Positions 1 to 9,857 of a stretch of DNA of 64,000 bases are shown one piece after another (position 1 is the first letter of the stretch; each line of letters starts with the position of its first letter). The notes beneath the pieces are model-generated. The model saw only the letters and a program-made list of their open reading frames with translations. It was not told the DNA's origin and ran no database searches. This DNA comes from JBLIRR01 sp049472395. Lineage in GTDB: Bacteria; SZUA-182; DTGQ01; JBLIRR01. Position numbers and translations under genes: made by a program. The stretch spans positions 186,001 through 250,000 of the forward strand of contig JBLIRR010000003.1 in the NCBI GenBank assembly GCA_049472395.1. Direction: 5' to 3'.

Positions 1-4
1 GTAT

Positions 5-1105
5 GTGCTTATTCTTTCTTTCACAATTTCATTTCTCCTTACTCCCCTGATCAGAATGCTCGCTAAAAAGTTAGTGATTCTTGATATTCCGGATCACAGA
101 AAAACTCATCGTGAACCTACGCCGTTATTGGGTGGACTCGGTATCTATTGTGCCTTTATTATTACAATAGGTCTGTATGCTGTTTTGTCCCGTCCCTTGG
201 TAGGACTTTGTGTGGCATCGACACTCATCGCTGGTATTGGGATACTTGATGATTACATCGGATTAAGGGCACTCTATAAATTGATTTGTCAGATCATAGC
301 GGTCATTATAATTGTGTATAGCGGCATCCATTTTGATTTTCTGCCCTTTGGATTTTTAGCCAGATGCGGGGAATGGCTATTTACGGGTATCTGGATCATA
401 GGAATCACCAATGCAGTTAATTTCCTGGATGGTCTTGATGGACTGGCAACCGGCTCTTCCGCGATAATAGCTTTCTACCTCGCTTTTGTGGCTTATCAGT
501 CTCAGCAGCCCTATCTTGGATGGGCATCGCTCGCTGTGATGGGAGGTTGCATGGGCTTTTTACCTTATAATTTCAGGTTCGGTGATGCGCTCATCTTCCT
601 CGGGGACACAGGAAGTACCTTTCTGGGATTCGTGCTTGCCAGTCTTGCTGTTATGGGGAAATGGGGACCTGAGAATGTGATTAAAACATTTACCCCTCCC
701 CTTCTGATATTCGGTATCCTCATCTTCGATATGATCCATATCTCCACCTTCAGGATATTGAGGCATAAGGTAAGCACATTCAAGGAATGGATTGAATTTG
801 TGGGGAGAGATCATCTCCATCACCGTGTGGAAGCCTTGGGTCTGAATAAAAAACAGACCGTTATTTTTATTTTTCTCTTTGAAATACTCCTTGGAGCCGG
901 GGCCTTGCTGGTCCGGCAAGTCCATGCTATGGCAGCATTGTTTTTACTTGTACAAGGATCGGCAATCCTCATAATTATTGGCATATTAGAATTTTTAGGT
1001 AATAAAAAAACACAAAAAATGGATAATAAAGCTCGCGCTGAGTTATTGGAGCATCTGAGAAACAAGAAAAAAAATAAATATCACACAACACAAGATTATA
1101 TATAA
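5..1105 (+). CDS. wecA: WecA/TagO-like undecaprenyl-phosphate sugar-1-phosphate transferase
   Basis: The protein belongs to the MraY/WecA/TagO family. These integral inner-membrane enzymes move a sugar-1-phosphate from a UDP-sugar to undecaprenyl phosphate and so start a lipid-linked glycan. Visible hallmarks are the DHRKTH...PTPLLGGLGI segment near residues 30-48, the NFLDGLDGLATG catalytic aspartates near 138-149, LGDTGS near 199, and RDHLHHR near 269, the cytoplasmic HHR loop that binds the nucleotide sugar. About ten hydrophobic helices fill the 366 residues. The start used is a GTG at base 5. The frame is open to the window edge, so a few N-terminal residues may be missing. The next gene starts 12 bases downstream, so it may be co-transcribed with the chemosensory operon. 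The sugar cannot be read from sequence; GlcNAc-1-P or GalNAc-1-P is likely. Confidence 0.88.
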   Translation: MLILSFTISFLLTPLIRMLAKKLVILDIPDHRKTHREPTPLLGGLGIYCAFIITIGLYAVLSRPLVGLCVASTLIAGIGILDDYIGLRALYKLICQIIAVIIIVYSGIHFDFLPFGFLARCGEWLFTGIWIIGITNAVNFLDGLDGLATGSSAIIAFYLAFVAYQSQQPYLGWASLAVMGGCMGFLPYNFRFGDALIFLGDTGSTFLGFVLASLAVMGKWGPENVIKTFTPPLLIFGILIFDMIHISTFRILRHKVSTFKEWIEFVGRDHLHHRVEALGLNKKQTVIFIFLFEILLGAGALLVRQVHAMAALFLLVQGSAILIIIGILEFLGNKKTQKMDNKARAELLEHLRNKKKNKYHTTQDYI

Positions 1106-1116
1106 ACTGAAAAAAA

Positions 1117-1557
1117 ATGAGTCCTCAAGATCTCTACTTCCTTTTTACAATTGATGACCAGCATTATGCGATGGCCCTTTCTCATATGGGCAGCGTAATC
1201 CGGGCAGTAGAATTAATCCGGTGTGCACATCCATCTGATATTCTGCTCGGATTGCTTAATCTCAAAGGGGAGATTATTCCGGTTGTCAACATACGGCACC
1301 AGTTTCACCTGAAAGATTCAGACATGACGCTCGATGACCGAATCATCATCTCTCACTCATTAAGGGGAACACTGGCATTTATTGTGGATGAAATCAGGGG
1401 CATTGCTGAATTGACTCTAAAAATCCTTCCCTCTGCCATAGATCCGTTCATAAAAGGTACAGGGAGATATAATCACGAAACAATCCTTATTATTGATGTT
1501 GACGAACTGCTGCCATGCACATGGCAAAAAAAAGGTGAGGTAAGAAATGCCCTCTGA
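1117..1557 (+). CDS. cheW: CheW-like coupling protein (first copy, WspB/D-like)
   Basis: This 146-residue protein is a single CheW domain, the SH3-like scaffold that links chemoreceptors to the CheA kinase. The LLGLLNLKGEIIPVVNIR stretch (about residues 44-61) is the signature of the family, followed by a hydrophobic strand, LAFIVDEIRGI. No extra domain is present. It begins 12 bases after wecA and its 3' end overlaps the start of cheR by 11 bases, so translation is probably coupled. The operon has a second CheW (2989-3597), as Wsp-type systems do. The coupling role is safe; which of the two copies corresponds to WspB or WspD is not decidable here. Confidence 0.9.
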   Translation: MSPQDLYFLFTIDDQHYAMALSHMGSVIRAVELIRCAHPSDILLGLLNLKGEIIPVVNIRHQFHLKDSDMTLDDRIIISHSLRGTLAFIVDEIRGIAELTLKILPSAIDPFIKGTGRYNHETILIIDVDELLPCTWQKKGEVRNAL

Positions 1558-2992
1558 TTTTTCAGAACAGCTTTGTGCAAAGATGAGCGAATTCGTCAGA
1601 TCATTCACTGGCCTCGATTTTCCTCGTGACAGATGGCAGGACTTATTACGCGGCATACACGATGCATCTTCTGAGCTGTGTTTTAAAAATCCTGAAATAC
1701 TCATCAAGCGGTTCTTGTCATCCTCGTATACAAAAAAAGAGTTTGATACGCTGATTGATCATCTTACCGTGGGAGAAACCTTTTTCTTTCGTGATAAGAA
1801 TCTCTTCCAAGTTTTAAAAGATCACATTATCCCTCAACTATTGAATACAAAAAACAAGAAGTCAACGCATATGAGTTTCTGGAGTGCAGGCTGTGCGAGT
1901 GGTGAAGAGCCCTATTCCATTGCCATGCTTATTGATCAGATGCTCCCGTCACATAATGGCTGGGAGATCACCATTAAAGGATCTGATATTAATAAATATT
2001 CCCTTCAGAAAGCGCATAAGGGAATATATACCCGCTGGTCTTTTCGTGAAACACCTGACAGCATTATACATAAATATTTTACGCACTGTAAAAAAAACAG
2101 TTTTGCAATATGCGAGCATATAAAAAATATGGTGAATTTTTCCCAACTTAACTTGGCTGAAGGGGGCTATCCCTCGCCTATAAATGCTACACAGGAACTT
2201 GACGTGATTTTTTGCCGTAATGTGCTTATTTATCTTACCCCACCGGTAAGAGATCAGGTCATTAAGCGTCTTACATACTCCCTTTCGGAAGGAGGATGGC
2301 TTATCCTGAGCCCAAATGAAACTGCATTCGTGCAAGAACCTGAATTAATTAGGGTCCGGTTTCCAGGCGCGTTTGTTTATAGGAAAGAATCGTTCGGGGA
2401 AAATGAGATTATACACGGGAATGAGTTACTCCACGATACGGAAATTATACAAGGTGAATCGAGAAAGGATCGATATGGCTATAATGAGGCCCTTGATTAT
2501 TATAATAATGGCTGTTACAAAGAATCAATGGAAAGGCTATGTGAATTTCTTTCTTCACCCGCCCCCGATCATGACTCCTTTCTCCTGATCCCTGAATCCA
2601 TGGCCCTTCTTGCAAAAAGTCTTGCCAATCTCGGAAGACTTGATGAAGCACGAGAGTGGGGGCAAAAAGCTATTGATGCCGAAAAACTTAATCCTGACAA
2701 CTATTACCTCCTGGCAACAATATATCAAGAGCAAGGCCATTTGAATGAATCGGTCAAATCATTAAGGCATGCCCTTTACCTTGATCCGGAATTTATCCTC
2801 GCCCATTTTGCCTTAGGCAACATCTCCCAACAGCAAGGCAATTACAAGGAATCCAGAAGACACATACAGAATGCCTATTCTTTACTTTTATCCATGGACC
2901 CGGATGAAATTCTTCCTTGCTCTGAAGGGATGACTGCCAGTGGTTTCGTCAAGGTTGTAGAATCTATGATTAATAAGGGGAGGCGTGTATGA
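1547..2992 (+). CDS. cheR: CheR methyltransferase with C-terminal TPR (WspC-like)
   Basis: The protein is a chemoreceptor glutamate methyltransferase that uses S-adenosylmethionine to methylate the receptor encoded downstream. Residues 1-80 form the helical CheR N-domain. VGETFFFRD (about 75-83), GCASGEEPYS (115-124, SAM-binding loop) and FCRNVLIYL (222-230) are diagnostic of the catalytic domain. Residues about 310-445 contain TPR repeats, for example the LDEAREWGQKAI and LNESVKSLRHAL helices. The CheR-TPR arrangement is that of WspC and FrzF-type enzymes, not classical flagellar CheR. It overlaps cheW upstream by 11 bases and the next cheW by 4 bases (ATGA), so it is part of a tight operon. 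Confidence 0.92.
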   Translation: MPSDFSEQLCAKMSEFVRSFTGLDFPRDRWQDLLRGIHDASSELCFKNPEILIKRFLSSSYTKKEFDTLIDHLTVGETFFFRDKNLFQVLKDHIIPQLLNTKNKKSTHMSFWSAGCASGEEPYSIAMLIDQMLPSHNGWEITIKGSDINKYSLQKAHKGIYTRWSFRETPDSIIHKYFTHCKKNSFAICEHIKNMVNFSQLNLAEGGYPSPINATQELDVIFCRNVLIYLTPPVRDQVIKRLTYSLSEGGWLILSPNETAFVQEPELIRVRFPGAFVYRKESFGENEIIHGNELLHDTEIIQGESRKDRYGYNEALDYYNNGCYKESMERLCEFLSSPAPDHDSFLLIPESMALLAKSLANLGRLDEAREWGQKAIDAEKLNPDNYYLLATIYQEQGHLNESVKSLRHALYLDPEFILAHFALGNISQQQGNYKESRRHIQNAYSLLLSMDPDEILPCSEGMTASGFVKVVESMINKGRRV

Positions 2993-3597
2993 GAGATGAC
3001 CATCAGGATACGCGCAGTGACTTTTGGGAAAATATTTACACGCGGCTTGAGATGTGTAAAGCACACCTGGCAAAAGATTACCGACAGAGCACAGAAGAAA
3101 AAAACGCCATATTAAGAGCCAGGGCCAAACAGCTCGCAGAGCCCTTAGAAAAACTCTGTGTTGACGGTGCATATCTGACCGTGGTTGAATTCCTTCTTGC
3201 CGATGAAAAATATGCCCTTGAATTAGACCATCTGCGGGAGGTACACCCTATAAAATATCTTACACCCCTCCCCTGCACTCCTGCTTTTGTTGTCGGCATC
3301 ATCAATCTTCGAGGGCAGATACTCTCTATCATTGACCTTAAAAAATTCTATAATCTTCCTGACAAGAGAAAGAACATTTCTCATCAGACAATCATACTTC
3401 ATTGCACACAGATGGAATTTGGCATACTTGCCGATGCCATCCTCGGAATAACCTCCATTCCCATAAATATGATTCACACATCGCTGTCCTCACTTGCACA
3501 CATCAAAACAGACCATGTAAAGGGCGTTACCAAGGACAATGTCATACTGCTTGACGGAGAAAAAATCCTTCATGATAAACAGTTTATAATAGAATAA
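2989..3597 (+). CDS. cheW: CheW-like coupling protein with N-terminal extension (WspD-like)
   Basis: This is a 202-residue CheW protein. The CheW fold begins near residue 60 (YLTVVEFLLADEKYALE), and the conserved FVVGIINLRGQILSIIDLKKF stretch lies around 101-121. The first 60 residues are a charged helical extension rich in Lys, Arg and Glu, as in WspD-like proteins, and may aid array assembly. The start overlaps the cheR stop by four bases. Two CheW proteins in one operon together with CheR-TPR and CheA-REC is the Wsp layout; in known Wsp arrays both copies sit in the signalling complex. Confidence 0.88.
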   Translation: MRDDHQDTRSDFWENIYTRLEMCKAHLAKDYRQSTEEKNAILRARAKQLAEPLEKLCVDGAYLTVVEFLLADEKYALELDHLREVHPIKYLTPLPCTPAFVVGIINLRGQILSIIDLKKFYNLPDKRKNISHQTIILHCTQMEFGILADAILGITSIPINMIHTSLSSLAHIKTDHVKGVTKDNVILLDGEKILHDKQFIIE

Positions 3598-3689
3598 CAG
3601 CAGTTCTCACTTCGGATACAGGGGATATGGCTGGTGAAAGCACACTGGTTGACATGAGAATTGCCGGAAAATAATACAGGGAGAATACT

Positions 3690-5729
3690 ATGCGCACATT
3701 TTTAATGAAATCAATAATGAGACAACTAATCAGCCAATTTTTCATTCTGACTTTAGCACCCATCATTATCTTAGGTTATATCTCTTTTCATTATTCCAAA
3801 GCAGCGCTCAAAGATCATGCTTTTAACAACTTGTCCACCATACGAGAAATAAAGAAACGACAGATAAACAATTATCTGAGGGAGAGGTTGGCTAATATAA
3901 AAATCCTTTCAGAATCCCCGGATATCAGAAATGCCTTTGAACTATTACGCGCCTATCATGATGAAGGAGGAGGAGAGCCCCAGGGCCCTTATAATACTGC
4001 CTCAAAAAAATATACTGCGCTCTACGAAAAAATTAACCCTTATTTTAAAGAATATAAGACTGCCCACAGATATCACGATAGTTACCTCATATGCGCATCC
4101 CACGGTCATATACTCTATACCTCAGCAAAGGAGAGTGATCTTGGAAGTAATCTTAAGACCGGACTCTATAGTGAGTCGGGATTAGCCCTGCTTTGGAGGA
4201 AAGTACTCAAAGATAAACATGCAACAATGGTAGATTTTAGTAATTACGGGCCAACTAATAAGCCGGCAGCCTTTATCGGTGCTCCCGCATTTGATAACAA
4301 AGGGGATATCTATGCTGTCGTTGCATTGCAATTAAATCCTAAAGAAATAAACGCCATCATGCAAGAACGAATTGGTATGGGAAGGACCGGAGAAACCTAT
4401 ATAGTGGGCCCCGATTTTCTAATGAGGAATAATCCCTCTTTGGAACAAAGGGAATGCATTCTTAAAAAAAACCTCAATACTGACGCAGCCCGCTCAGCCC
4501 TTCAAAACAGACAAGGTATAAAAATAATTACCAATTACCAGGGAGTGAAGGTACTTAGCTCTTTTTCTCCTTGTGACTTGAAGAAGGAACTCAATCTGGA
4601 TTTTGATTGGGCCATTATCTCTGAGATTGATGTCTCTGAAGCCTTTTCCCCTATTGGCTCTCTTAAAAAACTAATTATTTTAATAGGATTATTATTGGCA
4701 GTCGTCGCCTGCCTCCTTGGATATTGTTCAGCGCGCTCAATAGCTGACCCATTAAAAAATTTATCCCAAAAAGCCTCATTAATTTCCGAGGGTGATCTCA
4801 CCGTTGCCATCCCAACCACCAGCCGGTCCGATGAAGTAGGAGTATTAATAAGAACCTTTCATACCATGGTCGAAACCCTTCGGTATCAAACACAAGATTT
4901 AATGGAATGTGCCAATCAATTGGCCTCCTCCATAAGTCAAATCTCAACAACGAGTAGTGAACTCGCCGCAAGCGCTTCCGAGACCTCCACATCCTTAAAT
5001 GAAATAACAACCACTGTAAAAGAGGTGCGACAAACTGCCCAGATATCAAGTGAAAAGGCGGCACAAGTTGCTGAGAGCGCAAAGAGATCATCGGATATTT
5101 ACCACACAGGGAAAAAGGCTACAGAAGACGCAATAAAAGGGATGAAGCGTATTAAAGATGAAATGGAATATATTGCTGAAGGGATTGTGAAACTAAGCGA
5201 ACAAACACAGAGTATCGGAGAAATAATCAATACTGTCAATGACCTTGCCGATCAGAGCAATCTTCTTGCCGTGAACGCATCCATTGAAGCATCGAAAGCA
5301 GGTGAACATGGGAAGGGATTTGTTGTCGTCGCTCAAGAAGTCAAATCACTTGCTGATCAATCAAAAGAGGCCACAAATCAAGTAAGGTCAATATTAAATG
5401 AGATCCAGAAAGCTACCAGCGCGGCGGTGATGGCAACTGAACGAGGGAGCAAAGCTGTTGAGGCAGGAATGAATCTGTCGGATCAAACCAGCAATGCCGT
5501 GTGTATCTTATCGGAGAGTATTAAGAACGCAGAGTCATCTTCCATACAGATTGCCGCTTCAAGCCAAGAACAGCTTATCGGCATGGAACAGTTAAATCAG
5601 GCTATGGAAAGTATAAAAGAAGCTGGATCCCAGAATTTAAGCAGTGCGAAACAATTGGGCACTGCAAGCATGAATATGGAGAAACTGGGACAAAACCTAA
5701 AAGATATGGCACGTAAATTTAGGGTATAG
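3690..5729 (+). CDS. Methyl-accepting chemotaxis protein with dCache-type sensor and HAMP
   Basis: This is an inner-membrane chemoreceptor of 679 residues. A first membrane helix (about 10-30) is followed by a roughly 290-residue periplasmic region of dCache type; a PAFDNKGDIYAVVALQ strand near 203 is typical. A second membrane helix (about 325-348) leads into HAMP (about 348-402) and a long coiled-coil signalling domain. The hairpin tip NLLAVNASIEASKAGEHGKG (about 523-542) and VVVAQEVKSLADQS match the MCP signature. Unlike WspA, whose periplasmic part is a four-helix bundle, this receptor has a ligand-binding-size sensor, so a soluble ligand is possible; the ligand is unknown. It has no obvious CheR-docking pentapeptide at the C terminus (ends in KFRV). 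The gap to the previous gene is 92 bases. Confidence 0.93.
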   Translation: MRTFLMKSIMRQLISQFFILTLAPIIILGYISFHYSKAALKDHAFNNLSTIREIKKRQINNYLRERLANIKILSESPDIRNAFELLRAYHDEGGGEPQGPYNTASKKYTALYEKINPYFKEYKTAHRYHDSYLICASHGHILYTSAKESDLGSNLKTGLYSESGLALLWRKVLKDKHATMVDFSNYGPTNKPAAFIGAPAFDNKGDIYAVVALQLNPKEINAIMQERIGMGRTGETYIVGPDFLMRNNPSLEQRECILKKNLNTDAARSALQNRQGIKIITNYQGVKVLSSFSPCDLKKELNLDFDWAIISEIDVSEAFSPIGSLKKLIILIGLLLAVVACLLGYCSARSIADPLKNLSQKASLISEGDLTVAIPTTSRSDEVGVLIRTFHTMVETLRYQTQDLMECANQLASSISQISTTSSELAASASETSTSLNEITTTVKEVRQTAQISSEKAAQVAESAKRSSDIYHTGKKATEDAIKGMKRIKDEMEYIAEGIVKLSEQTQSIGEIINTVNDLADQSNLLAVNASIEASKAGEHGKGFVVVAQEVKSLADQSKEATNQVRSILNEIQKATSAAVMATERGSKAVEAGMNLSDQTSNAVCILSESIKNAESSSIQIAASSQEQLIGMEQLNQAMESIKEAGSQNLSSAKQLGTASMNMEKLGQNLKDMARKFRV

Positions 5730-5737
5730 ATATAATC

Positions 5738-8011
5738 GTGAAAGATGAGGAACTGATACAAAAACTGCGGGCAGCATTTAAATTAGAAGCCGAAGAGCGC
5801 CTCGCAAACTTATCCTCGGGGATCTTAAAGCTTGAAAAAAGAGGGGAACCTGCAGAACAGCACGCTATAATAGAGGTGATTTTCCGGGAAGCCCACAGCT
5901 TGAAGGGAGCAGCCCGAGCCGTCAACCTCACTGATATTGAAAGTATCTTCCAATCCATCGAATCCGTGTTCTCTGCTCTTAAGAAAGAAAAAATTCCTCT
6001 ATCCCCGCAATTATTTGATACGCTCCATTCCTCTCTCGAAGCTGTTGAAAAATTTATAACAGCCTCATTTGAGGGCCAAGCCCCTTTACGCCATGAAGAT
6101 ATCCTCTCTATCATACGGCAACTTGAAGACCTTGCATACGGCAAAAAACATTATGTGAAACCTTTGAAAGGGAAAACTAACGAGAATTCCACAAAAGAAA
6201 ATTCTCCAAAAGAAAAAAATAAAGAAACAAAGAACCCTCTAGAAACTATTCGACTTCCTCAATCAAAACTTGACTCAGTTCTGCTCAAAGTGGAGGAGAT
6301 GGTATCAATGAAGCTCCTGCTCAGTCAGCAGGTAAGTAATCTTGAAAACCTCAGTCAATTGTTCTCCATCTGGCGGAAAGCAGACGCCGATATTAAGTCA
6401 GAATGTAAGGGCCTTATTGAAAAAATGGGTCAGAACACCGCCCAAGTGACGAGACTGATCGAATTTGTCCGGTGGAATCACGATCATATCCAATCCTTGG
6501 GAAATGAGATAAAAACCTTCACAAAAGCGGCAAAACAGGACCATCGTTTATTTTCACGAATGGTTGATGATCTTTTGGATGATATAAAAAGGATCACCAT
6601 GCTCCCCTTTTCAACACTATGTGCGATCTTTCCCAAAATAGTGCGTGACATCTCCCGCCAGCAGGAAAAAGAAGTGGAACTCAGTATCCAAGGAGACAAT
6701 ATTGAGATTGACAGACGCATTCTTGAAGAGATAAAAGATCCGCTTATCCATCTTTTGCGCAACGCCCTTGATCATGGAATTGAGAATCCAAAGGAGAGGG
6801 TGAAAAAGAAAAAACCAGAATACGGCACTATCACTATGACTATTGCCCAGAATGAAGGCAATAGGATTGAGATCCTTTTTTCAGATGATGGCAGGGGAAT
6901 GGATAGTGAACAGATCAAATCAAAGGCGGTGAAATTAGGAATCATTTCAAAAAAAGATGCAGCAAAGATCCAAGAGCAGGAGGCACTGCACCTTGTCTTT
7001 CACTCGGAGCTTTCAACAAGCTCAATGATAAATGAAATATCAGGGAGGGGTCTCGGACTTGCTATTGTTCATGAAAAGATTGAGAAACTTGGTGGCATAG
7101 TATCCCTTGAAAATGCTCGGGACAGAGGCTGCACCTTCAGAATCCAGTTACCAGTTACTCTCGCCACATTCAGAGGAGTGTTAGTAAAAGCTGCCGATAA
7201 TCTCTTTATTACACCTGCCTCTCATGTGGAACGCGTCGTGAGAATCGAAAAAGAGCAGATTAAAACACTGAAAAACAAACCAACTGTCTCCCTCCATAAC
7301 ACCATAGTCTCACTTGTCAGCTTGGCGGATGTGTTACATCTGCCCCAAAATGAAGAGAAGAGGGGAAATGCCAAGTATCTCACTGCCATGGTATTGGAAG
7401 CAGGGGAAAAACGCATCGCCTTTGTGGTAGATGCAGTCTTAAGCGAGCATGAAATATTGATTAAAAGCCTCGGCACACAACTCCATAGAGTGCCCAATAT
7501 TGCCGGAGCTACAATATTGGGGTCAGGAATGGTTGTTCCTATCTTAAATGTGCAGGACCTTTTCAACTCATCACGGGACACATTTGCATGGCCCCCTCCC
7601 ATTGAAGTATCACACAGCGGAAAGCATGATGAGAAAAAATATGAGGAGAAAAAATCGGTGCTGATCGTTGAGGATTCAATAACCTCAAGGATGCTCTTAA
7701 AGAATATTCTTGAGGGCGCAGGATATTATGTACAAACGGCCGTTGATGGCCGCGACGCATATACTATTCTCAAAAACCAGACTTTTGACGCTATCGTTTC
7801 AGACATTGAAATGCCAAGGATGAATGGCTTTGAGCTTACAAAAAAAATCCGCACAGAAAGTAAATTCCCTGATATTCCTGTTGTATTAGTGACAAGCCTG
7901 GAGACTCGAGAAGACAGAGAAAAAGGCATTGATGCAGGCGCGAACGCATATATTGTCAAGAAAAGCTTTGATCATGACCGCCTTTTGAAGGTCATTGAGA
8001 GATTGCTCTGA
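5738..8011 (+). CDS. cheA: CheA histidine kinase fused to a response regulator domain (WspE-like)
   Basis: This is the kinase core of the chemosensory array. Residues 1-125 are the P1 Hpt domain, with phosphoacceptor His53 in EAHSLKGAAR. A linker rich in Lys, Asn and Glu follows. The ATPase domain has its N-box around Asn342 (LLRNALDHG), DDGRGMD, and GRGLGLAIV as G2 box. The P5 CheW-like domain follows (about 475-610), and a C-terminal REC domain (about 638-757) has acceptor Asp689 in VSDIEMP. CheA-REC fusions are typical of WspE and FrzE. The REC may be a phosphate sink or the source for downstream partners. The GTG start at 5738 follows the MCP stop by 8 bases. The stop is 10 bases before the cheB ATG. 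Confidence 0.94.
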   Translation: MKDEELIQKLRAAFKLEAEERLANLSSGILKLEKRGEPAEQHAIIEVIFREAHSLKGAARAVNLTDIESIFQSIESVFSALKKEKIPLSPQLFDTLHSSLEAVEKFITASFEGQAPLRHEDILSIIRQLEDLAYGKKHYVKPLKGKTNENSTKENSPKEKNKETKNPLETIRLPQSKLDSVLLKVEEMVSMKLLLSQQVSNLENLSQLFSIWRKADADIKSECKGLIEKMGQNTAQVTRLIEFVRWNHDHIQSLGNEIKTFTKAAKQDHRLFSRMVDDLLDDIKRITMLPFSTLCAIFPKIVRDISRQQEKEVELSIQGDNIEIDRRILEEIKDPLIHLLRNALDHGIENPKERVKKKKPEYGTITMTIAQNEGNRIEILFSDDGRGMDSEQIKSKAVKLGIISKKDAAKIQEQEALHLVFHSELSTSSMINEISGRGLGLAIVHEKIEKLGGIVSLENARDRGCTFRIQLPVTLATFRGVLVKAADNLFITPASHVERVVRIEKEQIKTLKNKPTVSLHNTIVSLVSLADVLHLPQNEEKRGNAKYLTAMVLEAGEKRIAFVVDAVLSEHEILIKSLGTQLHRVPNIAGATILGSGMVVPILNVQDLFNSSRDTFAWPPPIEVSHSGKHDEKKYEEKKSVLIVEDSITSRMLLKNILEGAGYYVQTAVDGRDAYTILKNQTFDAIVSDIEMPRMNGFELTKKIRTESKFPDIPVVLVTSLETREDREKGIDAGANAYIVKKSFDHDRLLKVIERLL

Positions 8012-8021
8012 AGGATCTGAT

Positions 8022-9074
8022 ATGATAAAAGTGCTCATAGTAGATGACTCTTACACAGTATGTGAATACATGAAGTCTATCATAAATTCGGATGATGAAT
8101 GTGAAGTTATAGGGATAGCACGAAACGGCGAAGAGGCTGTGGAGATGACCAGATTGAAGCATCCCGACGTAATCACGATGGATATTCACATGCCTGGTAT
8201 TAATGGTTATATGGCAACCAGGGAAATTATGGAAAACAATCCGACTCCTATTATAATTGTGAGTTCAGATATAGAGAGTGATCAGGCTCATGATACCTTT
8301 GAAGCAATGCAGGCAGGAGCTGTTGCTGTAGTAAAAAAGCCATATGGACTCGGCAACCCGGAATCCGATCCCCTTATTGAGAAAATTATCCGCACCATAA
8401 AACTTATGTCGGAGATAAAAGTAATCAAACGCCTTGATAAGCATAAAAAGAAAATAACTTCATACCCGCTCGTATCACATTTTCAAATAGAGATTGTAAC
8501 AATTGGCGTTTCAACAGGCGGGCCCCCGGTGATCAAAACAATCCTCTCACAATTGTCGGAGAATTTTCCATGTCCGATACTGATCGTTCAGCATATCTCA
8601 CCAGGATTCCTTGACAGTATGATTGAGTGGCTTTCGAAAAATGCTCCTCTTCCTATCCACATTGCCGGGCATGGGGATCAAATCAAACAAGGACATATTT
8701 ATTTTGCCCCTGATGACTTTCATATGGGGATCATACAAAAGGGTGAAATTATGCTCAGCAAAGCCCCCCCTGAATATGGCATGCGGCCAGCCGTATCCTA
8801 TCTTTTCCGGACCATTACCACTACCTACGCTCGATCAGCAGTAGGAATATTACTCACCGGTATGGGGAAAGACGGGGCACTTGAGCTTAAAGGCATGAAA
8901 GAAAGTGGTGCTACGACTATAGCTCAAAACAAACAAAGCTCAATAGTACATGGTATGCCGGGAGAAGCAATTAAGCTCGGAGCGGTGGAACATATACTTT
9001 CTCCTCCTGAGATTGCTGATTTTTTAAACTATATTGCCAATAATAATTGTGGTATAAGCCGATTAAATAAATAA
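8022..9074 (+). CDS. cheB: CheB protein-glutamate methylesterase
   Basis: CheB removes methyl groups from receptor glutamates once its receiver domain is phosphorylated by CheA. The REC domain (1-125) has the DD pair in VLIVDDS and acceptor Asp54 (TMDIHMPGING). The methylesterase domain (about 155-345) shows the catalytic triad Ser164 (GVSTGG), His191 (VQHISPGF) and Asp284 (GMGKDGA). I place the start at the ATG at 8022, preceded by AAGGATCT, rather than at an in-frame TTG 27 bases earlier that overlaps cheA. It completes the adaptation pair with CheR and corresponds to WspF by gene order. Confidence 0.93.
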   Translation: MIKVLIVDDSYTVCEYMKSIINSDDECEVIGIARNGEEAVEMTRLKHPDVITMDIHMPGINGYMATREIMENNPTPIIIVSSDIESDQAHDTFEAMQAGAVAVVKKPYGLGNPESDPLIEKIIRTIKLMSEIKVIKRLDKHKKKITSYPLVSHFQIEIVTIGVSTGGPPVIKTILSQLSENFPCPILIVQHISPGFLDSMIEWLSKNAPLPIHIAGHGDQIKQGHIYFAPDDFHMGIIQKGEIMLSKAPPEYGMRPAVSYLFRTITTTYARSAVGILLTGMGKDGALELKGMKESGATTIAQNKQSSIVHGMPGEAIKLGAVEHILSPPEIADFLNYIANNNCGISRLNK

Positions 9075-9093
9075 TAATTAAAGGAAAAATTCT

Positions 9094-9843
9094 ATGTCAT
9101 TGATTAAAAAAATAAATCCTGATTATATAACCATTTTAATTGTTGAAGACAGCCATACCCAGGCGCTCAAACTCCAAAATATATTACAGGAGATTGGCTA
9201 TATAGTGATGGTTGCTCTTAATGGAAAAGAAGCCATGGTCTCTTTGAAGAAGGAGAGGCCCAATATTGTTATCAGCGATATTGTGATGCCTGATATGAAT
9301 GGGTATGAGCTTTGCCGTCAAATCAAAGCGGATGAGAAATTGAAGAATATTCCGGTCCTTCTTCTCACCACGCTCTCAGAACCAGAAGATATCATTAAAG
9401 GATTGGATTGCGGAGCGGATAGTTTTCTCATAAAACCTTATGAAAGAGAACAACTGCTTTCACATATCCAATACATTCTCATCAATAATAGCATGAGGTC
9501 AGAGATAGGAGCAAGGGTGGGGATTGAGATATTCTTTGCGGGGAAAAAACATTTTATTAATCCGGAACGTATACAGATACTCGATCTCCTTTTATCCTCA
9601 TACGAGAATGTGCTTCACCAAAAAAGGGAGCAGGAACGGCTCAACAAAGAATTAAACAGTGCGGGACAGACCATCAAAACCCTTCAAGGTATCCTTCCCA
9701 TTTGCGCCAATTGCAAAAAAATTCGTGATGAAAACGATCACTGGCACTCACTGGAAGAATATATCCAGCAGCGTTCAAATGCTGCCTTTTCCCATAGCAT
9801 ATGTCCTGAATGTAAAAAAATATTATATCCTGAATATGTATAA
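9094..9843 (+). CDS. Response regulator with REC domain and C-terminal Cys-pair tail
   Basis: The N-terminal REC domain (about 10-130) has acceptor Asp62 in ISDIVMPDMNGYE. A linker follows with a GVEIFFAGKKHF strand and a QILDLLLSSYENV helix. Next come a coiled coil and a tail with Cys204-x2-Cys207 (ICANCKKI) and Cys237-x2-Cys240 (ICPECKK). The four cysteines could bind zinc. Tails of this type recur on single-domain regulators and PAS proteins in Desulfobacterota, but I know of no assigned function. There is no GGDEF output, although in Wsp operons this position usually holds the diguanylate cyclase WspR. The first 200 residues closely resemble the start of the next gene, which suggests tandem duplication. 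It starts 19 bases after cheB. Confidence 0.85.
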   Translation: MSLIKKINPDYITILIVEDSHTQALKLQNILQEIGYIVMVALNGKEAMVSLKKERPNIVISDIVMPDMNGYELCRQIKADEKLKNIPVLLLTTLSEPEDIIKGLDCGADSFLIKPYEREQLLSHIQYILINNSMRSEIGARVGIEIFFAGKKHFINPERIQILDLLLSSYENVLHQKREQERLNKELNSAGQTIKTLQGILPICANCKKIRDENDHWHSLEEYIQQRSNAAFSHSICPECKKILYPEYV

Positions 9844-9857
9844 GGGGAATTAGAATT

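Noticed and set aside
560..925. Antisense ORFs inside the wecA-like gene
   Set aside because: They are shadows of a well-conserved membrane protein and lack ribosome sites or recognisable domains.
5709..5725. Sigma-54 promoter (TGGCAC box)
   Set aside because: TGGCAC occurs at several places, but none has TTGC at the required distance.
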